From NCBI GenBank assembly GCA_902784615.1, contig CACZVN010000001.1, positions 173,974 through 237,973 of the forward strand: DNA of 64,000 nucleotides. The letters are read 5' to 3'. The notes under the pieces are model-generated. The model was not told where the DNA came from and searched no databases. It saw only the letters and a program-made list of their open reading frames with translations. The number at the start of each line of letters is the position of its first letter. Position 1 is the first letter of the stretch. This DNA comes from an uncultured Prevotellaceae bacterium. GTDB taxonomy: Bacteria > Bacteroidota > Bacteroidia > Bacteroidales > Bacteroidaceae. Shown here piece by piece: positions 18,114 to 26,900 of this stretch. Made by a program: the position numbers and the translations under genes.

Positions 18114-18148
18114 TGCGCATTTGTTTTAAAATGCGCAAATTTTTTTTT
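18114..18148 (+). terminator. Intrinsic terminator after the FtsB-like operon
   Basis: TGCGCATTT (18114-18122) and AAATGCGCA (18129-18137) form a nine-pair stem with a six-base loop, followed by a run of T bases at 18140-18148. Confidence 0.85.
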
Positions 18149-18167
18149 CTACTTCGATGAATCGTTG

Positions 18168-18175
18168 TACTTTTG
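18168..18175 (+). promoter_or_regulatory. Promoter -7 box of the lipoprotein-pyrC-reactivase operon
   Basis: TACTTTTG, 20 bases before the ATG at 18196. Confidence 0.7.
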
Positions 18176-18195
18176 CCCCACGAAACAGATTATTT

Positions 18196-19002
18196 ATGAA
18201 CAAAATCCTATATGTATTGGCCATCGTGGCAACGCTCGTTTCCTGTGCCGAGTCCTACTCGATTCAGGGATCATCTTCCGTGTCGGCGCTTGATGGCAGT
18301 AAACTATACCTGAAGACGGTGAAGAATCAGGAACTGAAGAATATCGATTCCTGTGATGTCGTTCATGGTAAGTTCCGCTTTGCAGGACTGTTGGATACGG
18401 TGAAACTGGCCAATCTCTATATGGACGATGAGTCGCTGATGATGCCTGTCGTCGTGGAGAAAGGTGAGATCGAGATTCGCATAGATAATACAGGGCGCAG
18501 TGTCAGCGGTACACCGCTGAACGATAAACTCTATCAGTTTATCCATCGCCATGATCAGATCAGTAATGAGTTGAACGAACTGTCACACAAGCAGAGTCAG
18601 ATGCTGCTCGACGGTATCGATGAGGATATTATCAATCGTCAGCTTTCCGCAGAGGCTGCACGTCTGGCCCAGCAGGAAGACAGTCTGGTGACTAACTTCA
18701 TTGTGGAGAACTTCGATAATATCCTGGGTCCCGGTGTCTTCATGATGATGACTGGTGGCTATCCCTATCCTGTGCTGACTCCTCAGATTGAGGATATCAT
18801 GAGCAAGGCCACCAAGAAGTTCAAGGAAGATCCGTATGTGAAGGAGTATTATCGGACGGCTAACGAGATTCAGGCGCGTCAGAACGGACTGGTGGATGAT
18901 ACGCCTCAGCAGCCGGTCCAGCAGACCCCACCTCCTGCCGCTGTCCCTGAACAGCCTGCCGACTCCATGCAGTTGCCGCCGCTCAATTTCCCGCAGAAAT
19001 GA
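18196..19002 (+). CDS. DUF4369-like lipoprotein
   Basis: A 268-residue lipoprotein: MNKILYVLAIVATLVSC is a signal with the lipid-modified Cys at residue 17. The next 120 residues (SKLYLKTVKNQELKNIDSC, then VVHGKFRFAGLLDTVKLANLY) match the DUF4369 beta domain often found at the N-terminus of Bacteroidetes thiol-disulfide oxidoreductases, but no thioredoxin domain or CxxC follows. Instead there is a helical part and a proline/glutamine-rich tail. The start at 18196 follows the promoter; the open frame to 18157 would begin before it. The stop overlaps the pyrC ATG by four bases. Function unknown. Confidence 0.75.
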   Translation: MNKILYVLAIVATLVSCAESYSIQGSSSVSALDGSKLYLKTVKNQELKNIDSCDVVHGKFRFAGLLDTVKLANLYMDDESLMMPVVVEKGEIEIRIDNTGRSVSGTPLNDKLYQFIHRHDQISNELNELSHKQSQMLLDGIDEDIINRQLSAEAARLAQQEDSLVTNFIVENFDNILGPGVFMMMTGGYPYPVLTPQIEDIMSKATKKFKEDPYVKEYYRTANEIQARQNGLVDDTPQQPVQQTPPPAAVPEQPADSMQLPPLNFPQK

Positions 19003-20321
19003 GAACGCTGATACAAGGAGGGACTATCGTTAACGAGGGGCGGACCTTCGATGGGTCCATCGTAATCGAGGACGGGATAATCAGACAGATAAGACAAGGA
19101 CATACAATACCCGAAGCATCCTATGATGAAGTCATTGATGCTTCGGGTTGTTTTGTGATGCCGGGTGTCATCGACGATCATGTGCACTTCCGCGAGCCAG
19201 GACTGACAGAGAAGGCCGATATCGACACGGAAAGCCGTGCTGCGGCTGCTGGTGGTGTCACTACCTATTTCGATATGCCCAATACCGTACCTCAGACGAC
19301 GACATTGGAGGCCTTGGAAGAGAAATTTGCGCTGGCTGCTCAGAAGAGCCATGTGAATTATTCTTTCTTCTTTGGAGCTACCAACGATAATGTGGATCTG
19401 TTCCCACAACTTGACTCCCATCGTATCCCGGGTATCAAACTCTTCATGGGCAGTTCGACGGGTAATATGCTGGTGGATCGCCAGGAAGCGCTGGAGCGTA
19501 TCTTTGCTTCTGCACAACTCCCTATCATGACCCATTGCGAGGATACGGATATCATCAACCGTAACATGGCGGAAGCCAAACGGCTTTATGGCGATGATCC
19601 GAAAGTGATACATCATCCTGAGATCCGTAGTGAGGAGGCATGTTATGAGAGTACGCGCCTGGCAGTGGAACTGGCAAAGAAGCACCATGCCCGTCTGCAC
19701 GTGGCTCATCTGACAACGGCTAAGGAACTGGCGTTATTGGGTCATGATCCGAAGATTACCGCCGAGGCCACTGTGAGTCATCTCTATTTCTGTGACCGTG
19801 ACTATGCCGCCCTTGGTTCCCATATCAAATGCAATCCCGCCATTAAGACGGAGCGCGACCGTGAGGCCTTGCGCGAGGCCCTGAATGATGGACGGATCAC
19901 GTTGATCGGTACTGATCATGCCCCCCATCTGCTGTCCCAGAAGGAGGGCGGTTGTGCCAAGGCAGCCAGTGGTATGCCGATGATCCAGTTCTCGCTGGTG
20001 ACGATGCTGGAACTGGTGGATCAGGGTGTGCTGACGCTGGAGCGGCTGGTAGAGTTGATGTGCCACAATCCTGCCCGTCTCTTTGAGGTACGTGGCCGTG
20101 GTTTCCTGCGTGAAGGTTATCAGGCAGATATTGTCCTCATCCGTCCTCATGCTGGTTGGACGGTAACCAAGAATATCATCCTGAGCAAATGCGGCTGGAG
20201 TCCGATGGAAGGCCACATGTACTTATGGCGTGTGGAGCAGACACTCTGCAACGGGCATACGGTTTATGCCAAGGGTGGGGTAGATACGGATTATACGGGA
20301 CAACCTGTCGAATTCAGATGA
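18999..20321 (+). CDS. pyrC: Dihydroorotase, class I
   Basis: A 440-residue zinc amidohydrolase that closes carbamoyl-aspartate to dihydroorotate in pyrimidine synthesis. Metal ligands His61 and His63 are in DDHVHFREPG, a GIKLFMG segment lies where the bridging carbamylated lysine would be looked for (about residue 147), and the catalytic Asp is in GTDHAPH near residue 307. The length fits the longer Gram-positive/Bacteroidetes type rather than E. coli PyrC. ATGA overlaps join it to the lipoprotein gene upstream and the MetH reactivation gene downstream. Confidence 0.93.
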   Translation: MRTLIQGGTIVNEGRTFDGSIVIEDGIIRQIRQGHTIPEASYDEVIDASGCFVMPGVIDDHVHFREPGLTEKADIDTESRAAAAGGVTTYFDMPNTVPQTTTLEALEEKFALAAQKSHVNYSFFFGATNDNVDLFPQLDSHRIPGIKLFMGSSTGNMLVDRQEALERIFASAQLPIMTHCEDTDIINRNMAEAKRLYGDDPKVIHHPEIRSEEACYESTRLAVELAKKHHARLHVAHLTTAKELALLGHDPKITAEATVSHLYFCDRDYAALGSHIKCNPAIKTERDREALREALNDGRITLIGTDHAPHLLSQKEGGCAKAASGMPMIQFSLVTMLELVDQGVLTLERLVELMCHNPARLFEVRGRGFLREGYQADIVLIRPHAGWTVTKNIILSKCGWSPMEGHMYLWRVEQTLCNGHTVYAKGGVDTDYTGQPVEFR

Positions 20322-21106
20322 GACTTACCTACGATATCTCGGAGTTGACGCCCTATATCAACTGGCCTTATTTCTTCTATGCGTGGCAGGTGAAGGATGA
20401 GGCTGAGAAGGTGCGGCTGCGTCAGGAGGCGGAAGAAACCCTTGGACAGTTGGAGGGGAAATACCATGCTTATGCCCTTTTTGAACTCTTTGATGCCAAT
20501 GCTGACGGTGATGATATCGTGATTGACGAAACGCGTATCCCTCTACTCCGTCAACAGCAAGGCAATCCCCCGTATCTTTGCCTGTCAGACTTCCTCCGTC
20601 CGCAGTCTTCAGGTAAGAAGGACAGGGTAGGGCTCTTTGCCACTTCGGCCGAAATTGGTCTGGAAACGGATTTCGACAGCGATCCCTATCAGAAGATGAT
20701 GACCCAATTACTGGCTGATCGTCTGGCTGAGGCTGCTGCCGAACGGATGCATGAACAGGTGAGAAAAGAGTTTTGGGGTTATGCGAAGGATGAGGATCTG
20801 ACGGTCGCAGAGATGTTGGTGGAGAAGTTTCAGGGCATCCGTCCTGCCGTTGGCTATCCCTCCTTGCCCGATACCAGTCTGAACTTCGTCCTCGACCAGT
20901 TGCTGGATATGAAGCAAATCGGTATCCGACTGACGGAAAGCGGAGCCATGAAACCCCATGCCAGTGTCAGTGGTCTGATGTTCTCACATCCGAAAGCACA
21001 TTATTTCAATCTGGGAAAGATCGGAGAAGACCAACTGCTAGACTATGCCCGTCGTCGTGGTCTTCCCGTTGAAGTATGCCGCAAGTTCCTTGCCGCCAAT
21101 CTCTAG
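20318..21106 (+). CDS. Free-standing MetH reactivation (activation) domain protein
   Basis: A 262-residue protein that corresponds to the C-terminal AdoMet-binding domain of cobalamin-dependent methionine synthase. The segments RPAVGYPSLPD (residues about 171-181), the MKPHASVSGL stretch near 215 and HPKAHYFNLGKIGEDQ near 229 match that domain, which reductively re-methylates cob(II)alamin. In most bacteria this is fused to MetH; a separate gene implies a MetH lacking it elsewhere in the genome. The ATG at 20318 overlaps the pyrC stop; the frame extends upstream within pyrC but has none of the domain there. It ends overlapping the phosphoesterase stop. Confidence 0.82.
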   Translation: MRLTYDISELTPYINWPYFFYAWQVKDEAEKVRLRQEAEETLGQLEGKYHAYALFELFDANADGDDIVIDETRIPLLRQQQGNPPYLCLSDFLRPQSSGKKDRVGLFATSAEIGLETDFDSDPYQKMMTQLLADRLAEAAAERMHEQVRKEFWGYAKDEDLTVAEMLVEKFQGIRPAVGYPSLPDTSLNFVLDQLLDMKQIGIRLTESGAMKPHASVSGLMFSHPKAHYFNLGKIGEDQLLDYARRRGLPVEVCRKFLAANL

Positions 21107-22272
21107 TTTGATTTGAGCGTGATCACCACGATCTCGCCTGTGGCACCGAAACGGAAGGGAATAAGCCCTCCCAGTCCGGCCGTGACAAAGAGAGATTGCC
21201 GTCCCTCGTGATACCAACCGTTGGATTCCGTACCCGTCAGTGATAACGGGCACCAGCCTAGGATATTGAACTGCATGGCATGGGTATGTCCGCTGAGGGT
21301 GAGTTGGGCATGGCTCTCTGGCAGGATTTGGTGACGCCAGTAAAAAGGATCGTGTTGGAGCATGAGGATGAACTCGTCCTCTGTCACTCCTTCGAGGGTC
21401 TTGTGGATATCGCTTCTTAGGGGGAATATCTCACCGTTTCCATCGTTCTCCATGCCTGCGATAACAATATGGGATGTGTCGCGCTCAATGGTACGGTGTT
21501 CATTGAGCAGTACTGTCCAACCCATCTGACGCTCCAGACTGACGGTTTCCCGACAGTTGGCAACCTTCGTCACCTTGTCGGCCCCGATATAATCCGCATA
21601 GTCGTGGTTGCCGAGTACGGAGAAGACACCGTCTTTGGCTTTCAGGGTACTCAGTACGTCGATGTGCGGATAAAGTTCCTGCGGTTGGATGTTCTGCAGG
21701 TCACCCGTGAAGACGATCAGGTCAGGCCGTTGGGCGTTGATGCTGTCGATGGCGCGTTGGAGTACCCAATTGTTGTGTTTCATATAACTGCCCACATGGG
21801 CATCGGAGAACAGCACGATCTTATAGCCGTCAAACGCCTTGGGCAGTTCCTTGGAGGTGTATTCCATACGGTTTACCTCCAGTTTGTTGAAACCAACGAA
21901 TGTGCCCCAGAACAGTACGAACCATACGGCAGGGACGCTCAGCAGACCCAACAGGTTCCCGTAGTTGTTCCGTTTGTGGAAGAGTTTGCGGCATCCTCTG
22001 CCCAATAGCGAGCAGATGCTATAGGTCCACATTGGTATGATGACGAGTCCTATCAGGAACAGGTAGGCGTACAGGATAAAGATACGGTCATTGTCGGGAA
22101 TGAAGTTCGGCTCCAGCGCCAGATAGATGGTATATGCCATCATTGCCAGACATGGAACCCACAGGAGCACCCGTTTCCACCATGCCTTTTTCCGATGGAA
22201 ATAGCGCAGGTCGAAATAGATAAAGGGAATGAGGATGAGCAGCAGGAATAGGGGAAGGTCTCTTGCAATCAT
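21103..22272 (-). CDS. Membrane-anchored metallophosphoesterase
   Basis: A 389-residue protein with about four N-terminal membrane helices (residues 1-140) and a calcineurin-like phosphoesterase domain. Metal-site motifs appear in order: FSDAHVGS, GDLQN, GNHDY, and SGHTHAMQF. The closest general type is the YkuE/YaeI group of membrane-linked phosphoesterases that act on lipid or nucleotide phosphates. Its ATG overlaps the stop of plsC by four bases, so it is the last gene of a GT2-plsC-phosphoesterase operon and may act on a lipid made by the same set. Confidence 0.85.
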   Translation of the reverse strand: MIARDLPLFLLLILIPFIYFDLRYFHRKKAWWKRVLLWVPCLAMMAYTIYLALEPNFIPDNDRIFILYAYLFLIGLVIIPMWTYSICSLLGRGCRKLFHKRNNYGNLLGLLSVPAVWFVLFWGTFVGFNKLEVNRMEYTSKELPKAFDGYKIVLFSDAHVGSYMKHNNWVLQRAIDSINAQRPDLIVFTGDLQNIQPQELYPHIDVLSTLKAKDGVFSVLGNHDYADYIGADKVTKVANCRETVSLERQMGWTVLLNEHRTIERDTSHIVIAGMENDGNGEIFPLRSDIHKTLEGVTEDEFILMLQHDPFYWRHQILPESHAQLTLSGHTHAMQFNILGWCPLSLTGTESNGWYHEGRQSLFVTAGLGGLIPFRFGATGEIVVITLKSN

Positions 22273-23042
22273 TGGTCGGGATTTTCTACAAAGCCTTGGT
22301 ATTCAGGAACGAGGGCCGACATCACGGAGTCGTAGGCCTGACGCATGGTTGCATCGATATTCTCCGGCCCCTGTCCGATGGGGTAGATGGCCTGGTGGAT
22401 GGTCAGTGTCAACGGGTGCCAGTTGACAAGATTGATAAAACCTTTCGTACGTGGCAGGACATCGAAGGAGCCGTTGATGGTGAGTGGCACTACAGGTAAC
22501 TGCAATTCGTCGGCCAGGGCGAAGGCACCTTTCTTGAATTTTCCCATGTGTCCGGTAAAGGAGCGTGCACCCTCAGGGAACACCGTCACACTATAGCCCT
22601 CCTGCAGGATCTCCCGTGCTGTATCGTAAGTCTTCTTGATCTTCTTGGGACCCCGCTTATCGACAAAGATCTGGTGAGACTTCTCACAGGCATAGCCCAA
22701 GAAGGGAATCTTCCGTAACTGATACTTCATCATCCACTTGAAGTTACGGCCCAGGTGACCATAGATGATGAAGATGTCAAAGATGCCCTGATGATTAGAA
22801 ACGAACACATAGCTCTGGTTCTTCTCCAGATGCTCGCGCCCTTCTACCTTGATGGGCAACAGAAATGCCTTGAGTATGATCTTTCCCCACCAGCGGCCAG
22901 GGTAGTAACTCCAGAAATGGCCGTTGCCGATCGTTGTACCGATGCCTACCTCCAGTGCCGTGATGATGGTCATCAGCACCAAAACAGGAAAGCCTATGCA
23001 TATCTGGTAGATGAGATATAGTATCTTTAATAACAACTTCAC
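22269..23042 (-). CDS. plsC: 1-acylglycerol-3-phosphate acyltransferase
   Basis: A 257-residue inner-membrane acyltransferase. The catalytic HX4D box is NHQGIFD near residue 84 and the FPEGARS box near residue 157 binds glycerol phosphate. One membrane helix lies near the N-terminus. It makes phosphatidic acid by acylating the sn-2 position. The start at 23042 is GTG; no ATG lies close by before the conserved region, and an A/G-rich stretch precedes it. It follows the GT2 gene by 20 bases. Confidence 0.88.
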   Translation of the reverse strand: MKLLLKILYLIYQICIGFPVLVLMTIITALEVGIGTTIGNGHFWSYYPGRWWGKIILKAFLLPIKVEGREHLEKNQSYVFVSNHQGIFDIFIIYGHLGRNFKWMMKYQLRKIPFLGYACEKSHQIFVDKRGPKKIKKTYDTAREILQEGYSVTVFPEGARSFTGHMGKFKKGAFALADELQLPVVPLTINGSFDVLPRTKGFINLVNWHPLTLTIHQAIYPIGQGPENIDATMRQAYDSVMSALVPEYQGFVENPDQ

Positions 23043-23062
23043 CTTTATATTTTTTTACCTTT

Positions 23063-23812
23063 TTACCTTTCTATCTTCGGATACTTTCTCGTCCATCCGT
23101 CCCATCTCATCCTCATCACACCGAAGAAAGCCTCACCGAAGATGCCGCCAGACATCTTACTGGTTCCCTCACGGCGATTGACGAAGACCACGGAGACCTC
23201 CTTGATCTTGAAGCCAATCTTATGGGCGGTGTATTTCATCTCGATCTGGAAACCGTAGCCCTTGAAGCGGATCTTATCAAGTTCGATGGTCTGCAGTACC
23301 CGCCGCTTGTAGCAGACAAAGCCCGCTGTGGTGTCGTGTACCTTGAACCCGGTGATTATTCGCACGTATTTCGAGGCGAAATAACTCATCAGCACCCGTC
23401 CGACAGGCCAGTTTACCACGTTCACCCCTGTCACATAGCGGCTTCCGATAGACACGTCGTAACCCTCGTCATGGCAGGCAGCATAGAGCCGTGGCAGGTC
23501 GTTGGGGTCATGACTGAAATCGGCATCCATCTCGAAGATGTAGTCGTAATCGTGTTCCAACGCCCATTTGAAGCCGGCGATATAGGCCGTGCCCAGTCCG
23601 AGTTTGCCTTTCCGCTCGATGATGAAGAGACGGTCGCAGAACTCCGTCGCCATCATACCCCTGACGATGGCTGCCGTCCCGTCGGGGGAACCGTCGTCGA
23701 TCACGAGAATATGGAAGCATTTTTCCAGGGCGAATACCGCACGGATGATCTTGTCGATATTCTCCTTCTCGTTATAGGTCGGAATGATGACAATACTGTC
23801 GCTTTTGTGCAT
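23063..23812 (-). CDS. Polyprenol-phosphate sugar transferase (GT2, Dpm1-like)
   Basis: A 249-residue glycosyltransferase with a GT-A fold. IIPTYNEKENID opens the domain, DDGSPDGT binds the nucleotide, and MDADFSHDP carries the DxD metal site. The pattern KMSGGIFGEA near the end is typical of dolichyl or polyprenyl-phosphate mannose synthases without a membrane C-terminus. It probably charges undecaprenyl phosphate with a hexose used by envelope glycosylation enzymes. The start at 23812 is fixed by the promoter at 23832; the longer frame to 24064 overlaps mfd and is not real. Confidence 0.87.
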   Translation of the reverse strand: MHKSDSIVIIPTYNEKENIDKIIRAVFALEKCFHILVIDDGSPDGTAAIVRGMMATEFCDRLFIIERKGKLGLGTAYIAGFKWALEHDYDYIFEMDADFSHDPNDLPRLYAACHDEGYDVSIGSRYVTGVNVVNWPVGRVLMSYFASKYVRIITGFKVHDTTAGFVCYKRRVLQTIELDKIRFKGYGFQIEMKYTAHKIGFKIKEVSVVFVNRREGTSKMSGGIFGEAFFGVMRMRWDGWTRKYPKIER

Positions 23813-23831
23813 AATCTGATGATTGATGGTG

Positions 23832-23839
23832 CAAAGGTA
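23832..23839 (-). promoter_or_regulatory. Promoter -7 box of the GT2-plsC-phosphoesterase operon
   Basis: TACCTTTG on the minus strand, 19 bases before the ATG at 23812. Confidence 0.75.
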
Positions 23840-23882
23840 CAAATAAATTGAGAAAAAAGCATGTTTTTCACTTCTTTTTTCG

Positions 23883-23890
23883 TAATTTTG
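23883..23890 (+). promoter_or_regulatory. Promoter -7 box of mfd
   Basis: TAATTTTG, 13 bases before the mfd ATG. Confidence 0.75.
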
Positions 23891-23903
23891 CACACTGTTC
23901 GCG

Positions 23904-26900
23904 ATGAATATACAGGAATTAGAGAAATTATACGCACAGTTGCCGCAGGTGTCGGCTCTGGCAAAAGAGTTGGGAAAATCTTCAGTGAAGACGATTTTCC
24001 TCGAAGGTTTGTTAGGCTCTTCGGCACAGATGCTCTTTGGAAGTCTGTCGAAAAAGTGCAACACCCCCTTGTTGTTTGTCCTTCAGGATGCCGAGGAAGC
24101 CGGCTATTTCTATCACGACCTGACCCAACTCATGGGCGATCGTGATGTGCTCTTTTTCCCCAGCAGTTATCGTCGGGCCATTAAGTATGCCCAGCGCGAC
24201 GCAGCCAGTGAGATCCTTCGTACGGAGGTGCTGGCCCGCCTCTCTTCAGGGGAGGGAGGGTATATTGTCACCTGTCCGGAGGCACTGGCAGAGATGGTGG
24301 TGTCGAAGAAGAACATGGACTCGAAGACACTGGTGCTGGAGAAAAACCAGACGATCAGCATCACTGAGATAGAGAAGACGTTGCGTGGTTTCGGCTTCCG
24401 AGAGGTGGATTATGTCTATGAACCAGGACAGTTCGCCGTGCGCGGCTCCATCTTTGATGTCTATTCCTTCAGTTGTGAATACCCCTATCGCATCGACTTC
24501 TTCGGTGATGATATAGATTCCATCCGTACCTTTGAGGTGGAGGATCAGTTGTCGAAGGATCATCGCGACCGTGTGGAGATTGTGCCAGAACTGGCAGTCG
24601 CTGAAGATAAGGTGCCTTTCCTCTCATTTGTGCCAAAGGAAGTGGTACTGGTCACGAAGGATTATCTCTATGTCCGCGATGCCATCGACCATGCCTATCA
24701 GGAGGGCTTCTCCTCACAGGCGCGGATGGAGCAGATGGAAGGTGCCACTGAGATGGAGCAGCGCGAGATAGAGCGACAGATGCGTAGGGAGTCACAGTTG
24801 GTTACGGGTGCTCAGTTTATGACGGATGCCGAGACGTTCCGCCGCATCGAGTTCGGCCACCGCCCCTCGTCTCAGCCTCAAGCCACACTTCACTTCCACG
24901 TCACCGTCCAGCCCCTCTTTCATAAGAATTTCGACCTGCTGGCACAATCCTTTGAGGATTACTTGTCGCAAGGCTACCAGATCTATATCCTCGCCGACAG
25001 TGCCAAACAGACCGAGCGCCTGAAAGAGATCCTGAACTCACTGGGGACGGTTCTCCCTGAGTCCTTGCCCAAGGACTCAGGGAGAACCGTCCCCAGTGAG
25101 TTCACCCCCGTCGATAAGACGCTCCACGAGGGTTTTGCTGATGACGACCTGCGCATCTGCGTCTTTACCGACCATCAGATCTTCGACCGTTTCCATAAGT
25201 ACAACCTCAAGAGCGACAAGGCCCGTAGTGGTAAGATGGCCCTCACGCTGAAAGAGATCCAACAGTTCGAGATCGGCGACTTCGTGGTGCATGTCGATCA
25301 TGGCGTGGGTAAGTTTGGTGGATTGGTACGCATGCCTCAGGGCGATGGCTATCAGGAGATGATCAAGATCCTCTACCAGCATGGTGACAGCATCTATGTT
25401 TCCATCCATTCATTATATAAGGTGTCGAAATACAGGTCGCAGGATGGTGGCGAGGGACCTCGCCTTTCCGCCCTCGGCACTGGTCAGTGGGAACGCCTCA
25501 AGGAACGTACTAAGAAACATATCAAGGATATCGCCCGTGACCTCATCAAACTCTATGCGAAGCGTCGTCGTGAGAAGGGCTTTGCCTTCAGTCACGACAC
25601 CTATCTCCAGCATGAGCTTGAGGCCAGTTTCCTCTATGAAGATACGCCTGATCAGTTGAAGGCCACACAGGATGTGAAGGCCGATATGGAACAGGCGAAG
25701 CCCATGGATCGTCTGGTTTGTGGTGACGTAGGTTTCGGTAAGACGGAGGTCGCCGTGCGTGCCGCCTTCAAGGCAGCGACGGATGGTAAACAGGTGGCCG
25801 TGCTGGTGCCTACCACCGTCTTGGCCTATCAGCATTTCCGCACTTTCACCTCCCGTCTGAAGGATATGCCCGTCAGGGTGGATTACCTGACACGGGCCCG
25901 CAGTGCCAAACAGACCACCGCCCTGCTGAAAGACCTTGCTGATGGAAAGATAGATATCATTATTGGCACGCATAAACTCATCGGCAAGACGGTGAAGTTC
26001 AAGGACCTTGGTCTCCTCATCATCGACGAGGAGCAGAAGTTTGGCGTCAGCACGAAGGAGAAGCTCCGCCAGATGAAGTCGAATGTCGATACCCTGACGA
26101 TGTCAGCCACACCGATACCGCGCACGCTTCAGTTCTCTTTGGTAGGCGCCCGCGACCTCAGTGTCATCCAGACACCGCCTCCCAACCGCTATCCCATCCA
26201 GACGGAGATCCATACCTTTGGGGCAGAGATCATTGCCGATGCCATCAATTTCGAGATGTCGCGCAACGGACAGGTGTATTTCGTCAACAACCGTATCAGT
26301 CAGTTGCAGGAGATTGCGGACATGATCCATAAGTACGTTCCGGATGCCCGTATTGCCATCGGACACGGACAGATGAAACCGGAAGAACTGGAACAGATCG
26401 TGCTCGACTTCTCCAACTACGACTACGATGTGCTCCTCTCTACAACCATCGTGGAGAATGGTATTGACATCCCCAATGCCAATACGATTATCATCAACGG
26501 TGCCCATAATTTCGGTCTCTCTGATCTCCATCAGATGCGAGGTCGTGTCGGGCGTGGTAATCGCAAGGCCTTCTGTTATCTGCTGGCACCTCCCTTGGCG
26601 GCACTGCCTCCAGAGTCGCGCCGTCGCCTCGAAGCCCTCGAGAACTTCTCTGACCTCGGCTCAGGCATTAACATCGCCATGCAGGACCTTGATATCCGTG
26701 GCGCGGGTAATCTCCTCGGCTCCGAGCAGAGCGGCTTTATCTCCGACCTCGGCTACGAGACCTATCAGAAGATCCTTAACCAGGCCATGGCCGAACTCCG
26801 TAATGAAAATGTCACATTAGGGTCAGGACACTTTGTGTCATCGCCCGATGACACAAAGTGTCCTGACCCTAATGTGACATTCGTTGACGATTGCGCTCTG

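Noticed and set aside
23813-24064. Longer N-terminus for the GT2 gene at 23063
   Set aside because: It overlaps mfd and starts upstream of the promoter box at 23832.
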